The notes: generated from the sequence alone by a model not told the origin. A stretch of 64,000 nucleotides of DNA from Rhizobium album (GCF_003122325.1 NZ_QFBC01000004.1:1-64000); one strand, 5' to 3'. Counted from the stretch's first letter, positions 49,288-59,249 are shown. Translations and numbers: made by a program.

Positions 49288-49992
49288 CTATGCCTCATCA
49301 GGTTCGGCAACCCGAATGAGCCGGTCGACATGGCAGGAGATGATGCCGTCCTTGCGGGAGATCGCGCCTGCCTCCTCCAGCGAAACGATCGCCCGGTTCA
49401 TCTTCGGCCGGCTGCAACCGACGATGGCGGCGATTTCCGTCTGGCTGAGCTCCATCTGCAGGTTGGCGCGATCGGGCAGTTCCATGCCGTGGATCTGCTT
49501 CAGCGTTGCGAGGAAAAAGCGGGCGACGCGGGAATCGAGATCGTAGAGCGCCATGGTTTCCAGCCGCTCGGTGGTTTCGCGGATGCGGGCGCAGAGGAAG
49601 CGGATGACCGTCTCGGCCGTTTCGGACCTTTCGGTGATGATCGGCAGCAGGTCGCGCTTGGCGAGCACATAACCTTCCGTCGCGGTGACGGCCGTGGCAT
49701 CGGCGGATCGCGGCTCGCCGTCGAGGATCGCCATTTCGCCGAGAATCGTGCCGGGTTCCATGTGGCGGATCGCCAGTTCCTTGCCCTGCGGCGTGATCAG
49801 CGACAGTTTCACCCGGCCGTTGAAGATGGCGATCATGTAATTGCCTTCGTCGCCGCGCTGGAAGATCACCGTTCCCGGCGACCATTTGCGATAGGTGGCG
49901 ATGGCCGCGATTTCGGCGATCGTTTCCTTGTCGAACTCTTCGAAAATCGGGAAGGAACGCCAGAAGGCGGGACTCTTGTTCACTTCACTCAT
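49288..49992 (-). CDS. Crp/Fnr-family regulator next to the cyclase (234 aa)
   Basis: The cyclic-nucleotide-binding fold has WSPGTVIFQRGDEGNYMIAI, GELAIRHMEPG-type KELAIRHMEPGTILGEMAIL and DGEPRSADATAVTATEGYV; the helix-turn-helix is MELSQTEIAAIVGCSRPKMN RAI. ATG 49992 follows GGAAAGAG; the frame extends upstream without similarity. It is the first gene of a unit with the CHASE2 cyclase, so it may respond to the nucleotide made by that enzyme. That link is inference from gene order. Confidence 0.87.
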   Translation of the reverse strand: MSEVNKSPAFWRSFPIFEEFDKETIAEIAAIATYRKWSPGTVIFQRGDEGNYMIAIFNGRVKLSLITPQGKELAIRHMEPGTILGEMAILDGEPRSADATAVTATEGYVLAKRDLLPIITERSETAETVIRFLCARIRETTERLETMALYDLDSRVARFFLATLKQIHGMELPDRANLQMELSQTEIAAIVGCSRPKMNRAIVSLEEAGAISRKDGIISCHVDRLIRVAEPDEA

Positions 49993-50125
49993 GGGACTCT
50001 TTCCGCCTGTTGCCGCGTTCGCAAGGACTGGATATGCGGAAAGAAGTTTTTGCCCAGTCGCTCGCATGTTGCAACAGAAAACATGCTTATCCCAGTCCGG
50101 GCATCGACTTGGGGGCGTCTTCCGC

Positions 50126-50353
50126 TCAGCTGCAGACGCGCACACGGGTTTTTGCAGCACCTGCGGCCGTTTCCCGCCTGTCGAGCGTGCGGGTCTCGCA
50201 GGCGGTCGGCGCGTGGAAGCTGGCATCGGCATCGACGCGGATCTCGCTGCCGGCATGACCGAACAGCGCCTGGAGGAAGCGCCCGGGGCTATCCGGCGCG
50301 GTCAATGCCAGCGCGGCGGCGGTAATCATGGCAGCAGTCAGCAGCAGGCGCAT
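50126..50353 (-). CDS. Small exported protein (75 aa)
   Basis: ATG 50353 with AAGGAA upstream. The N-terminus MRLLLTAAMITAAALALTAP looks like a signal peptide; the mature part (GHAGSEIRVDADASFHAPTA, CETRTLDRRETAAG) has two cysteines, one near the end (VRVCS), that could pair. No family is recognised. It stands alone between the Crp/Fnr and ROK regulator genes. Confidence 0.5.
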   Translation of the reverse strand: MRLLLTAAMITAAALALTAPDSPGRFLQALFGHAGSEIRVDADASFHAPTACETRTLDRRETAAGAAKTRVRVCS

Positions 50354-50475
50354 GAAGCCGTTTCCTTCGATCGGTGGCCAAAGGGCGTATTTTGCCCTGG
50401 CTCCTCTCTGTCAGATTCGAGCGGCAGCCGGCTGTTCCCGCGGGAACCGACCCCTGACCATCGCCGCCCGACCGG

Positions 50476-51726
50476 TCACCCCGGTTCGCTGCCGCTCTCG
50501 ATTTCCTTGAAAAGCACGTTCTGATCGAGGAGATAGCGGGCAAAGATCGGCAGACAAGCACCCCCGATCGCCCGCGCCTGCGCGCCGACCGCGCCTTCCA
50601 GCAATTCCGGCATGATGACACCCTGCAGGTCGAGACGCCCGACCGCCCGCACGGTCGCCGCCACCAGCCGCGAGCGTACCCAGGCCGGAAAGCCGCCATC
50701 GATGACGGCGGCGGAAAAATCGATGATCGACGCGGCCGAAACGATCGCCTGGGCCAGCGCGGTGGCCGCCTCCTCGATCCAGCTTTCCAGCGGCTCGCCG
50801 AAATCGATCCAGTCGTCGGCCGAATACCAGAGCGGCTGCGGATCGAGGCCGCGCTGGCGCAGCATATTTTCGAGCACGAAGATCGAGGCGACCTCCAGCA
50901 GCTGCTTCGTCTCCCCGCCCCCGCCGCGCACCGGCAGCGATCCCACCGAGCCGGCCGTGCCGGTGCGGCCGACGAACAGGGCAGAATTCAGCACCACGCC
51001 GCCGCCGATGAACGAGCCGATGAAGAAATAGACGAAATCCGGATAGGACGGCCCGACTCCGAAGACCAGCTCCGCGCCGCAGGCGCTGGTCGCATCGTTC
51101 TGCAGGAAGACCGGATAGGGGACGACGGCGGAAACCGCCGCCTGCAGGTTGAACGACCGCCAGCTGTCCATGGCGCCGGCCGGCGCGCCCACCTCTTCCG
51201 CCCAGTTCCACAATTCGAACGGGGCGGCGATGCCGATGCCGGCCAGCCGCCGGCGCTGCTCGCCGGTCATCTGGCGTTCCAGGTCGCGGATACCGGAGGT
51301 GATGAACCCCATGATCTCCTGCGGCAGCGGATAGGCATAGGTCTGGTGCAGCTGCAGCCGGATGCGGCCGACGAAATCCATCAGCACCAGGTCGGCGCTG
51401 CGCCGGCCGATCTTGACGCCGAAGGAATAGACCGCGTCCGGATTGAGATGCAGCGGGATCGACGGCTGTCCCACCCGGCCGCGCACCGGCGCGCCGCGGA
51501 TGAGCAGCCCGTCCTTTTCCAGCGACCGCATGATCACCGACACCGTCTGCGCCGAAAGCCCGGTGCGTCTGGCGATCTCGGCCTTCGACTGGCTGCCGTG
51601 ACGGCGGACGAGCGACAGGACCAGCCGCTCGTTATAGGCGCGCACCCGCACCTGGTTGGCGCCGCCGGTCGGATCGAGCACCGGCAGGGGCGAGGATATG
51701 GCGAGACCATCCTCCAGCGACGACAT
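50476..51726 (-). CDS. frcR: ROK-family repressor of the fructose operon
   Basis: The 416-aa protein has an N-terminal winged HTH (SKAEIARRTGLSAQTVSVIM) and a ROK sugar-binding domain (VYSFGVKIGRRSADLVLMDF, IGIAAPFELWNWAEEVGAPA, FLQNDATSACGAELVFG, IGSFIGGGVVLNSALFVGR). ATG 51726 follows GGGAGGAAA. It is divergent from frcB, the rhizobial arrangement for the regulator of the FrcBCA fructose importer, and probably responds to fructose. Confidence 0.88.
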   Translation of the reverse strand: MSSLEDGLAISSPLPVLDPTGGANQVRVRAYNERLVLSLVRRHGSQSKAEIARRTGLSAQTVSVIMRSLEKDGLLIRGAPVRGRVGQPSIPLHLNPDAVYSFGVKIGRRSADLVLMDFVGRIRLQLHQTYAYPLPQEIMGFITSGIRDLERQMTGEQRRRLAGIGIAAPFELWNWAEEVGAPAGAMDSWRSFNLQAAVSAVVPYPVFLQNDATSACGAELVFGVGPSYPDFVYFFIGSFIGGGVVLNSALFVGRTGTAGSVGSLPVRGGGGETKQLLEVASIFVLENMLRQRGLDPQPLWYSADDWIDFGEPLESWIEEAATALAQAIVSAASIIDFSAAVIDGGFPAWVRSRLVAATVRAVGRLDLQGVIMPELLEGAVGAQARAIGGACLPIFARYLLDQNVLFKEIESGSEPG

Positions 51727-51815
51727 GAATTTTTCCTCCCGCATTGGCTTGCCGCCAGTGCATTATTTTCCGCAACAATGCCACAACGAATTAATAATTC
51801 AATTGGATTTATTTA

Positions 51816-51844
51816 TTGACAGGCCGGATTTCGAATGCTCTAAA
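51816..51844 (+). promoter_or_regulatory. Predicted frcB promoter
   Basis: TTGACA (51816-51821) and TCTAAA (51839-51844) are separated by 17 nt, with an AT-rich block (TTAATAATTCAATTGG) just upstream that may hold the regulator site. It drives frcBCAK. Confidence 0.65.
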
Positions 51845-51969
51845 TTGCGGCGTGGAGCAGAGATCCTGATCGGAGGAGGTCTGGACGAGTCCTGATCCAG
51901 GCCCGCCTGCGGACTGTGCGACACGACATTTGCCGGGATGCCGGCCTCAAAAACTCTTGGGAGGAGTTC

Positions 51970-52995
51970 ATGAAAAAAACGCTGCTTTCGGCCACTTTCG
52001 GTGCCCTGTCTCTGGGCGTCGCCTTCGTCGCACCGGCGCAAGCCGCCGACGTTTCCGCCTGCCTGATCACCAAGACCGACACCAATCCCTTCTTCGTGAA
52101 GATGAAGGAGGGTGCGACCGCCAAGGCGCAGGAACTGGGCGTGACGCTGAAATCCTACGCCGGCAAGATCGACGGCGATTCCGAAAGCCAGGTGGCCGCG
52201 ATCGAAACCTGCATCGCTGACGGTGCCAAGGGCATTCTGATCGCCGCCTCCGACACCAAGGGCATCGTGCCGCAGGTGCAGAAGGCCCGCGAGGCCGGCC
52301 TGCTGGTCATCGCGCTCGACACGCCGCTGGAGCCGGCCGATGCCGCCGACGCGACGTTTGCCACCGACAACCTGCTCGCCGGCAAGCTGATCGGCCAGTG
52401 GGCGGCGGCAACGCTGGGCGACAAGACCAAGGACGCCAAGGTCGCCTTCCTCGACCTGACGCCGTCGCAGCCGACCGTCGACGTGCTGCGCGACCAGGGC
52501 TTCATGATCGGCTTCGGCATCGACCCGAAGGATCCGAACAAGATCGGCGACGAGGACGATCCGCGCATCGTCGGCCATGACATCACCAACGGCAACGAAG
52601 AAGGCGGGCGTACCGCCATGGAAAACCTGCTGCAGAAGGACCCGACCATCAACGTCGTGCACACCATCAACGAACCGGCTGCTGCCGGCGCCTATGAAGC
52701 GCTGAAGGCCGTCGGCCGCGAGAAGGACGTGCTGATCGTTTCGGTCGACGGCGGTTGCCCCGGCGTCAAGAACGTTGCCGACGGCATTATCGGCGCAACG
52801 TCGCAGCAATATCCACTGCTGATGGCAGCGCTCGGCGTCGAGGCGATCAAGAAGTTCGCCGACAGCGGCGAAAAGCCGAAGCCGACCGAAGGCAAGGACT
52901 TCTTCGACACCGGCGTTTCGCTGGTCACCGACAAGCCGGTCAGCGGTGTCGAATCGATCGACACCAAGGTCGGCACGGACAAGTGCTGGGGCTAA
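51970..52995 (+). CDS. frcB: Fructose ABC transporter, periplasmic binding protein
   Basis: The 341-aa protein starts with a signal peptide ([20 protein letters not shown], cut near AQA-ADV). The mature part is a type I sugar-binding protein ([80 protein letters not shown]). It matches FrcB of rhizobia, which binds fructose (also mannose and ribose). The start at 51970 is supported by GGGAGGAG. It is first gene of the frc operon. Confidence 0.93.
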   Translation: MKKTLLSATFGALSLGVAFVAPAQAADVSACLITKTDTNPFFVKMKEGATAKAQELGVTLKSYAGKIDGDSESQVAAIETCIADGAKGILIAASDTKGIVPQVQKAREAGLLVIALDTPLEPADAADATFATDNLLAGKLIGQWAAATLGDKTKDAKVAFLDLTPSQPTVDVLRDQGFMIGFGIDPKDPNKIGDEDDPRIVGHDITNGNEEGGRTAMENLLQKDPTINVVHTINEPAAAGAYEALKAVGREKDVLIVSVDGGCPGVKNVADGIIGATSQQYPLLMAALGVEAIKKFADSGEKPKPTEGKDFFDTGVSLVTDKPVSGVESIDTKVGTDKCWG

Positions 52996-53018
52996 ACCCG
53001 GCTTGCGGCCTTTTCACT

Positions 53019-53045
53019 GGGGGCGGCCTGCCCGCCCCCTCTTTC
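53019..53045 (+). terminator. Attenuating hairpin between frcB and frcC
   Basis: GGGGGCGG-CCTGC-CCGCCCCC is an 8-bp GC stem followed by TCTTT. Placed after the binding-protein gene, it would lower downstream frcCAK expression relative to frcB, as in many sugar ABC operons. Confidence 0.65.
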
Positions 53046-53198
53046 GCCGCCACCTTTCATTTTGACAAAACGCCTGAACCGTGAGCAGACTTCCCGTCCT
53101 GCCATGGCGCACCGTGACCGGCGCGTCCTATGAAAAAGCAGGGATGGGAAGAGGAGCCCATCATAAAAACAACGGTTTATGAGGCGGGAGGAGCTTTC

Positions 53199-54281
53199 AT
53201 GAGCGAGCCGACAGCAGTTTCGCAGCCAGCCCAGGAGTTCGAGAAGGTCCTGAGCGACAGTTCGCGGCAACTCGCATCGTTCGATACCGACGACAAGACA
53301 GCCATTCAGAAACTGCAGCATTTCCTGCATTCTCATCCGGCCGGCGTGCCGCTGATCGTGCTCCTGTTGTCGATCATCATCTTCGGTTCGATCCTCGGCA
53401 CGAAGTTTTTCTCGGCTTTCTCGCTGACCCTGATCCTGCAGCAGGTGGCCATCACCGGCATCGTCGGGGCGGCGCAGACGCTGGTGATCCTGACCGCCGG
53501 CATCGACCTGTCCGTCGGCGCAATCATGGTGCTGTCGTCGGTGGTCATGGGCCAGTTCGTCTTCCGTCTCGGCATGCCCGTCGAGATCGCCATCCTCTGC
53601 GGCTTCGGCGTCGGCGCGCTGTGCGGTTTCGTCAACGGCTGGCTGGTGGCGCGCATGAAGCTGCCGCCCTTCATCGTCACGCTCGGCATGTGGCAGATCG
53701 TGCTCGCCTCCAACTTCCTCTATTCCGCCAACGAGACGATCCGCGCACAGGATATCAGCACCACCGCGCCGCTCCTGCAGATCTTCGGCGCCAATATCCG
53801 CATCGGCAACGCCGTCTTCACCTACGGCGTCATCGCCATGGTGCTCCTGTCCATCGGCCTCTGGTACGTGCTGAACAAGACCGCCTGGGGCCGCCACGTC
53901 TATGCCGTCGGCGACGACCCGGATGCGGCGGAACTCGCCGGCGTCAACGTCAAGAAGATGCTGATGTCGGTCTACGTGCTTTCCGGCCTGATCTGCGCCT
54001 TGGCGGGCTGGGCCCTGATCGGCCGCATCGGCTCCGTTTCGCCGACCGCCGGCCAGTTCGCCAACATCGAATCCATCACTGCGGTGGTGATCGGTGGCAT
54101 CTCTCTGTTCGGCGGACGCGGCTCGATCATGGGCATGCTGTTCGGGGCGCTGATCGTCGGCGTCTTCCAGCTCGGCCTGCGCCTGATCGGCACCGACCCG
54201 CAATGGACCTATCTCTTGATCGGCGTGCTGATCATCGCCGCCGTCGCAATCGACCAGTGGATCAGAAAGGTAGCAGGCTGA
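53199..54281 (+). CDS. frcC: Fructose ABC transporter, permease
   Basis: The 360-aa membrane protein has about ten hydrophobic segments of the RbsC/FrcC type: PLIVLLLSIIIFGSILGTKF, AQTLVILTAGIDLSVGAIMV, LGMWQIVLASNFLYSANE, GRHVYAVGDDPDAAELAGVN (coupling loop) and ITAVVIGGISLFGGRGSI. ATG 53199 follows GGGAGGAG. A hydrophilic N-terminus of about 50 residues precedes the first helix. It overlaps frcA by one nucleotide. Confidence 0.93.
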   Translation: MSEPTAVSQPAQEFEKVLSDSSRQLASFDTDDKTAIQKLQHFLHSHPAGVPLIVLLLSIIIFGSILGTKFFSAFSLTLILQQVAITGIVGAAQTLVILTAGIDLSVGAIMVLSSVVMGQFVFRLGMPVEIAILCGFGVGALCGFVNGWLVARMKLPPFIVTLGMWQIVLASNFLYSANETIRAQDISTTAPLLQIFGANIRIGNAVFTYGVIAMVLLSIGLWYVLNKTAWGRHVYAVGDDPDAAELAGVNVKKMLMSVYVLSGLICALAGWALIGRIGSVSPTAGQFANIESITAVVIGGISLFGGRGSIMGMLFGALIVGVFQLGLRLIGTDPQWTYLLIGVLIIAAVAIDQWIRKVAG

Positions 54282-55063
54282 TGGCTTCCGAACCCATTCT
54301 CACCGCCCGCGGCATCGTCAAGCGCTACGGCCGGGTGACAGCCCTCGACAATGCCGATTTCGACCTGCACAAGGGCGAAATCCTCGCCGTCATCGGCGAC
54401 AACGGCGCCGGCAAATCCTCGCTGATCAAGGCGATCTCCGGCGCCATCCGGCCCGACGAAGGCGAGATCCGTCTCGACGGCGAGGTGGTGAACTTCCGCT
54501 CGCCGATCGAGGCCCGCAAGGCCGGCATCGAGACAGTGTACCAGAACCTGGCCCTGTCGCCGGCGCTCTCCATCGCCGACAACATGTTCCTCGGCCGCGA
54601 GATCCGCAAATCCGGGCCGCTCGGCAAGGTTTTTCGCATGCTCGACCATGCGGCGATGGAAAAGATCGCCCGCGACAAACTCTCCGAACTGGGGCTGATG
54701 ACCATCCAGAACATCAACCAGGCGGTGGAAACATTGTCCGGCGGCCAGCGCCAGGGCGTGGCGGTGGCACGCGCCGCCGCCTTCGGCTCGAAGCTGATCA
54801 TCCTCGACGAGCCGACGGCAGCGCTCGGCGTCAAGGAAAGCCGGCGCGTGCTGGAGCTGATCCTCGACGTGCGTTCGCGCGGCCTGCCGATCGTGCTGAT
54901 CTCGCACAACATGCCGCATGTCTTCGAAGTCGCCGACCGCATCCACATCCATCGTCTCGGCAAGCGGCTTTGCGTCATCAATCCGAAGGATTATACGATG
55001 TCGGACGCGGTCGCCTTCATGACCGGCGCAAAGACCCCGCCACCGGAAGCCATGGCAGCCTGA
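54281..55063 (+). CDS. frcA: Fructose ABC transporter, ATPase
   Basis: The 260-aa single-domain ATPase has Walker A IGDNGAGKSSLIKAISGAI, Q-loop VYQNLALSPALSIADNM, signature ETLSGGQRQGVAVARAA and Walker B LIILDEPTAALG. It is one nucleotide-binding domain, unlike the double-domain ATPase of the ABC system at 61.4-62.9 kb. It is translationally coupled to frcC and followed two nt later by frcK. Confidence 0.94.
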   Translation: MASEPILTARGIVKRYGRVTALDNADFDLHKGEILAVIGDNGAGKSSLIKAISGAIRPDEGEIRLDGEVVNFRSPIEARKAGIETVYQNLALSPALSIADNMFLGREIRKSGPLGKVFRMLDHAAMEKIARDKLSELGLMTIQNINQAVETLSGGQRQGVAVARAAAFGSKLIILDEPTAALGVKESRRVLELILDVRSRGLPIVLISHNMPHVFEVADRIHIHRLGKRLCVINPKDYTMSDAVAFMTGAKTPPPEAMAA

Positions 55064-55065
55064 GA

Positions 55066-55689
55066 ATGACATCCGTACCAGAGATCGCGGCGGAGATCCT
55101 CCGCCGCAGCGGCGATGCTCCGCGCTTCATCGTCGCCATCGCCGGCCCGCCCGGTGCCGGCAAGTCGACGCTTGCCGATGCCTTGCGCGAAGCGCTTGTC
55201 GCCGCCGGCGAAACCGCCGAAGTGCTGCCGATGGACGGCTTCCACATGGACAACGGCATCCTGGAAGCCCGCGGACTGCTACCGCGCAAGGGCGCCCCGG
55301 AAACTTTTGACGTCCGCGGCTTTCTCGATATCCTCGAAGCGGTGCGCCGCGCCGACGAGGAGGTGCTGGTGCCGGTGTTCGACCGCTCCCGCGAGATCGC
55401 CATCGCCTCGGCCCGCGCCGTGGCGCCGGAAACGCGTTTCGTGCTGGTCGAGGGCAACTACCTGCTGCTCGATGAAGCGCCCTGGTCGAAGCTCGACGGC
55501 CGTTTCGATTTTTCGATCTTCGTCGGTCCCGCCTATGACGTGCTGGAGAGCCGCCTGCGCGAACGCTGGGTCTTCTACGGGCTCGACGAACAGGCCATCC
55601 AGTGGAAGCTCTACGGCAACGACCTGCCGAACGGCAAACGCATCACCGAAAACTCCCGGGCCGCCGATATCCGCATCGAGATATTCTGA
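55066..55689 (+). CDS. frcK: Fructose-operon P-loop kinase FrcK
   Basis: The 207-aa protein has Walker A IAGPPGAGKSTLADALREAL, VLPMDGFHMDNGILEARGLL and LVEGNYLLLDEAPWSKLDGR, the pattern of the uridine kinase/PanK-like family. In rhizobial frc operons this gene is called frcK and was proposed to act in fructose handling; its substrate is not settled from sequence. It follows frcA by two nt and ends the operon. Confidence 0.88.
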   Translation: MTSVPEIAAEILRRSGDAPRFIVAIAGPPGAGKSTLADALREALVAAGETAEVLPMDGFHMDNGILEARGLLPRKGAPETFDVRGFLDILEAVRRADEEVLVPVFDRSREIAIASARAVAPETRFVLVEGNYLLLDEAPWSKLDGRFDFSIFVGPAYDVLESRLRERWVFYGLDEQAIQWKLYGNDLPNGKRITENSRAADIRIEIF

Positions 55690-55770
55690 CCGCTCGGGCG
55701 GCGATCCATTGTTGTGAAGCGGGCCGTCTTGATGGTATCGGAACCGGACGACAGAGCCGGAGCCGACATC

Positions 55771-56823
55771 ATGACCACGCCGATCACCGAACTCACCATC
55801 CGCCGCCCCGACGACTGGCACCTGCATCTGCGCGACGGCGCCATGCTGGAAGGCGTGATCGGCGATACCAGCCGGCATTTCGCCCGTGCCATCATCATGC
55901 CGAACCTGGTGCCGCCGGTGGTGACGACGGCCGACGCCCGCGCCTATCGCGAGCGGATCATGGCCGCACTGCCGAAAGGCGACCGTTTCGAACCGCTGAT
56001 GACGCTCTATCTCACCGAACACACCAGCCCCGACGACGTCGAAGACGGCAGGAAGAGCGGCCTGATCACCGCCGTGAAGCTGTATCCCGCCGGTGCCACG
56101 ACCAACTCCCACGGCGGCGTACGCGATATCGAAAAGGCGATGCCGGTGCTGGAGCGCATGGCGAAGATCGGCCTGCCGCTCTGCGTCCATGGCGAGGTGA
56201 CGACGCCTGAGGTGGATATCTTCGACCGCGAGGCCGTGTTCATCGACACCGTGCTCGATCCGCTGCGCAAGCGCCTTCCCGAACTCAAGGTCACCATGGA
56301 GCATGTGACGACGGCCGACGGCGTCGACTACATCAAATCGGCCGGAAGCAATCTCGCCGGTTCGATCACCACGCATCACCTGATCATCAACCGCAACGCC
56401 ATCCTGGTCGGCGGCATCAAGCCGCATTATTATTGCCTGCCGGTCGCCAAACGCGAAAACCACCGCCTGGCATTGCGGGCCGCCGCCACCTCCGGCGACG
56501 CCCGTTTCTTCCTCGGCACCGATTCCGCCCCGCATGTCGATCCGCTGAAGGAATGCGCCTGCGGTTGCGCCGGCATCTACACCTCGATCAACACGATGAG
56601 TTGCCTGGCACACGTCTTCGAAGAGGATGGCGCGCTCGACCGGCTGGAGGCCTTCACCTCGCTGAACGGTCCGGCCTGGTACGGCTTGCCGGCCAACGAG
56701 GAAAAGATCACCTTGCGGCGGCACGCGGACGCCGTCTCGTTTCCGGCCAGGATAGAGACCGGTGCCGGTCCCGTCACGGTTTTCGATCCGATGTTTCCGC
56801 TGCACTGGTGTGTTGAAGGCTGA
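55771..56823 (+). CDS. pyrC: Dihydroorotase, class II
   Basis: Zinc amidohydrolase of pyrimidine synthesis. The 350-aa protein has [20 protein letters not shown] (HxH metal site), [16 protein letters not shown] (carboxylated Lys), [39 protein letters not shown] and [14 protein letters not shown] (catalytic Asp). The start at 55771 gives the usual [15 protein letters not shown]. It is 660 nt upstream of pyrE with a small membrane gene between. Confidence 0.95.
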   Translation: MTTPITELTIRRPDDWHLHLRDGAMLEGVIGDTSRHFARAIIMPNLVPPVVTTADARAYRERIMAALPKGDRFEPLMTLYLTEHTSPDDVEDGRKSGLITAVKLYPAGATTNSHGGVRDIEKAMPVLERMAKIGLPLCVHGEVTTPEVDIFDREAVFIDTVLDPLRKRLPELKVTMEHVTTADGVDYIKSAGSNLAGSITTHHLIINRNAILVGGIKPHYYCLPVAKRENHRLALRAAATSGDARFFLGTDSAPHVDPLKECACGCAGIYTSINTMSCLAHVFEEDGALDRLEAFTSLNGPAWYGLPANEEKITLRRHADAVSFPARIETGAGPVTVFDPMFPLHWCVEG

Positions 56824-56960
56824 GGCCGGTCGAGCCGCAGATAATTTCACCGGCACGCAAGAATATTTTTGGACCCATACACGTTTCCCTCTGGCAATCC
56901 ACGACGATGCGAATAGTATCGCCGTGGGGAAAATCGATTGTTTTCGCTTAGGGGGAAAAT

Positions 56961-57308
56961 ATGTCCTTTACTGAAGCCGTAAGCTCCGCTCTTTCAAAAT
57001 ATGTTGTTTTCTCGGGCCGCGCCAGCCGTTCCGAATATTGGTGGTTCGTCCTTTTCAACATCATCGTCAGCATCGTCGCAGCCGGTGTGGATGCCGCGCT
57101 CGGCATCCAGGCGGTCGGTGCACTCGTCTCGCTCGCGCTGTTGCTTCCCGGCATTGCCGTCGGCGTGCGTCGCCTTCACGATATCGACAAGAGCGGCTGG
57201 TGGCTGCTGATCGCTTTCGTTCCGCTGATCGGCTTCATCGTGCTGATCTATTTCTTCGTGCAGCCAAGCCAGCCCGGCGACAACCGTTTCGGCCCGCCGC
57301 CGGCCTGA
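56961..57308 (+). CDS. DUF805 inner-membrane protein (115 aa)
   Basis: Begins MSFTEAVSSALSKYVVFSGR with ASRSEYWWFVLFNIIVSIVA, then VSLALLLPGIAVGVRRLHDI, DKSGWWLLIAFVPLIGFIV and a FFVQPSQPGDNRFGPPPA tail. The 'Y--F-GRASRSEYWWF' start, 'RRLHD--KSGWW' loop and 'G---N-FG--P' end are the DUF805 signature. There are three to four membrane segments and the function is unknown. It is between pyrC and pyrE but not evidently part of the pathway. Confidence 0.9.
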   Translation: MSFTEAVSSALSKYVVFSGRASRSEYWWFVLFNIIVSIVAAGVDAALGIQAVGALVSLALLLPGIAVGVRRLHDIDKSGWWLLIAFVPLIGFIVLIYFFVQPSQPGDNRFGPPPA

Positions 57309-57340
57309 AGCTGACGGCGTTCCATCCGAACCCGTTTTCA

Positions 57341-57366
57341 GCAGATGCGGTTCGCACCGCATCTGC
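57341..57366. terminator. Hairpin after the DUF805 gene
   Basis: GCAGATGCGGT-TCGC-ACCGCATCTGC is a perfect 11-bp stem with a TCGC loop. There is no U-tract, so it may be a repeat-type hairpin or RNA stabiliser and not a strong terminator. Confidence 0.5.
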
Positions 57367-57483
57367 CTGACGTTTGGGCGTCTGCTCCTGCGGGCCTGAG
57401 AGACGATAAATTCCCGCTCTTGCGGCTGGAAACCTCCTGCGTCACCTGCTATGCGCAACGGAACCAGACGAAGGAGAGCGCCG

Positions 57484-58173
57484 ATGTTCCAGACGATTTT
57501 CCCCGAACGTGCCGTGATGGCCGAACTGATGGCGAAGATGCTCTGGGAGATCAAGGCGGTGCATTTTGCCGCCGACAAGCCTTACAAGCTGTCCTCCGGC
57601 ATGATGAGCCCGGTTTATATCGACTGCCGCAAGCTGCTCTCCTATCCGCGCATCCGCTCGACGATCATGGACTTCGCCGCCAGCACGCTGCTGCGCGACG
57701 CCGGCTTCGAGCAGTTCGACGTCATCGCCGGCGGCGAAACAGCGGGCATTCCCTTTGCCGCCCTGCTGGCCGAACGGCTCGGCCTGCCGATGATCTACGT
57801 GCGCAAGCAGCCGAAAGGCCATGGCCGCAACGCCCAGATCGAAGGCCATATGCCTGAAGGCGCCCGCGTGCTGGTCATCGAGGACCTGACGACGGCGGGC
57901 GGCAGCATGTTCAACTTCATTGATGCCATTCGCGCTGCCGGCGGCGTTGTCGAGCACGGCATCGCGCTGTTCTATTACGGCATCTTCCCTGAAGCCGTCG
58001 CCCGCTTCGAGACCGGCGGCGTGGCCCTGCACCATATCGCCACCTGGCGCGACGTGCTCGCTGCCGCGCGCAGCAAGGCGTTGTTCGACGACAAGACGCT
58101 GAAGGAGGTCGAAGCCTTCCTCGATGCGCCGCTCGCCTGGTCGGGCCGCAACGGCGGCGTCAGCACACTGTAA
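57484..58173 (+). CDS. pyrE: Orotate phosphoribosyltransferase
   Basis: Joins orotate and PRPP to form OMP. The 229-aa protein has [59 protein letters not shown] and the PRPP-binding loop [20 protein letters not shown] 57484 follows AGGAGAG. It is followed 78 nt later by the fructokinase gene. Confidence 0.95.
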   Translation: MFQTIFPERAVMAELMAKMLWEIKAVHFAADKPYKLSSGMMSPVYIDCRKLLSYPRIRSTIMDFAASTLLRDAGFEQFDVIAGGETAGIPFAALLAERLGLPMIYVRKQPKGHGRNAQIEGHMPEGARVLVIEDLTTAGGSMFNFIDAIRAAGGVVEHGIALFYYGIFPEAVARFETGGVALHHIATWRDVLAAARSKALFDDKTLKEVEAFLDAPLAWSGRNGGVSTL

Positions 58174-58251
58174 CGCCGGCCGAAATCCTGCTGGCTTTCG
58201 GCATGCAAATAAATTAAATCGATTGAATGACGGCATGAACGGGAGGCGGGA

Positions 58252-59178
58252 ATGATCATCTGCTGTGGCGAGGCGCTGATAGACATGCTGCCGCGCGAAA
58301 CGACGCTCAGTGAAAAGGGCTTTGCCCCCTATGCCGGCGGCGCCATCTTCAACACGGCGATCGCGCTCGGCCGCCTCGGCATCGAGACCGGCTTCTTCAC
58401 CGGCCTTTCCGACGACATGATGGGCGACATCCTGCGCGAGACGCTGGCGGCCAGCAATGTCGATTCCAGCTTCTGCGCCATCTCCGGCCGTCCGACGACC
58501 ATCGCCTTCGTCAAGCTGGTCAATGGCCAGGCGACCTATGCCTTCTACGACGAAGGCACCGCCGGCCGGTTGATCACCGAGGCCGACCTGCCTGCCCTCG
58601 GCGAGGATTGCGAGGCGATGCATTTCGGCGCCATCAGCCTGATCCCGGAACCGTGCGGCAGTACCTATGAAGCGCTGATGAGCCGCGAGCACCGGAAGCG
58701 CGTCATCTCCTTCGATCCCAATATCCGCCCGGGCTTCATCAAGGACAAGCCGAAACACCTCGAGCGCATGCGTCGCATGGCGGCGATGTCCGACATCATC
58801 AAGTTTTCCGACGAAGACCTCGACTGGTTCGGCCTCGAAGGCGATCATGATGCGCTGGCAACCCACTGGCTGAAGCAGGGCGCCAAACTCGTGGTGCTGA
58901 CGCGCGGTGCCGAGGGGGCGACGGGCTATACGGCATCCTTCAAGGTGTCGGTGCCCAGCGAACGCGTCACCGTCGTCGATACGGTCGGGGCCGGCGATAC
59001 CTTTGACGCCGGCATTCTCGCATCGCTGAAAATGCAGGATCTGCTGACCAAGGCCAAAGTGGCGGCACTTTCCGAAGACGCTGTCCGTCAGGCGCTTGCC
59101 CTCGGTGCCAAGGCCGCCGCCGTCACCGTTTCCCGCGCCGGCGCCAATCCGCCCTTCGCCCGCGAGATCGGGCTTTAA
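58252..59178 (+). CDS. frk: Fructokinase (PfkB family)
   Basis: The 308-aa sugar kinase has MIICCGEALIDMLPRETTLS, YAGGAIFNTAIALGRLGIET, VISFDPNIRPGFIKDKP and the ATP/anion-hole motif VVDTVGAGDTFDAGILASL with the catalytic Asp. It probably phosphorylates fructose brought in by FrcBCA to fructose-6-phosphate, a substrate of the pgi product; other ketohexoses are possible. It follows pyrE but lies in a separate functional context. Confidence 0.88.
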   Translation: MIICCGEALIDMLPRETTLSEKGFAPYAGGAIFNTAIALGRLGIETGFFTGLSDDMMGDILRETLAASNVDSSFCAISGRPTTIAFVKLVNGQATYAFYDEGTAGRLITEADLPALGEDCEAMHFGAISLIPEPCGSTYEALMSREHRKRVISFDPNIRPGFIKDKPKHLERMRRMAAMSDIIKFSDEDLDWFGLEGDHDALATHWLKQGAKLVVLTRGAEGATGYTASFKVSVPSERVTVVDTVGAGDTFDAGILASLKMQDLLTKAKVAALSEDAVRQALALGAKAAAVTVSRAGANPPFAREIGL

Positions 59179-59187
59179 GCTTCCAAC

Positions 59188-59212
59188 AAAAAAAGGCGGC
59201 CCGAAGGCCGCC
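59188..59212 (-). terminator. Terminator of the leftward sugar ABC operon
   Basis: On the minus strand GGCGGCC-TTCG-GGCCGCC is followed by a run of seven T. It lies 37 nt past the binding-protein stop. In the plus direction it also closes the frk unit, without a U-tract. Confidence 0.8.
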
Positions 59213-59249
59213 CCAAGTCTCCTGGGAAAATTGTCTCCTGGGAAAAGTC

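Noticed and set aside
47467-50325. A 952-codon open frame opposite the CHASE2 cyclase and Crp/Fnr genes
   Set aside because: Same reasoning: long antisense openness follows from codon bias of the real genes on the minus strand.
57341-57366. A riboswitch or leader attenuator for pyrE
   Set aside because: It is a simple 11-bp hairpin without conserved aptamer elements, leader peptide or U-tract.
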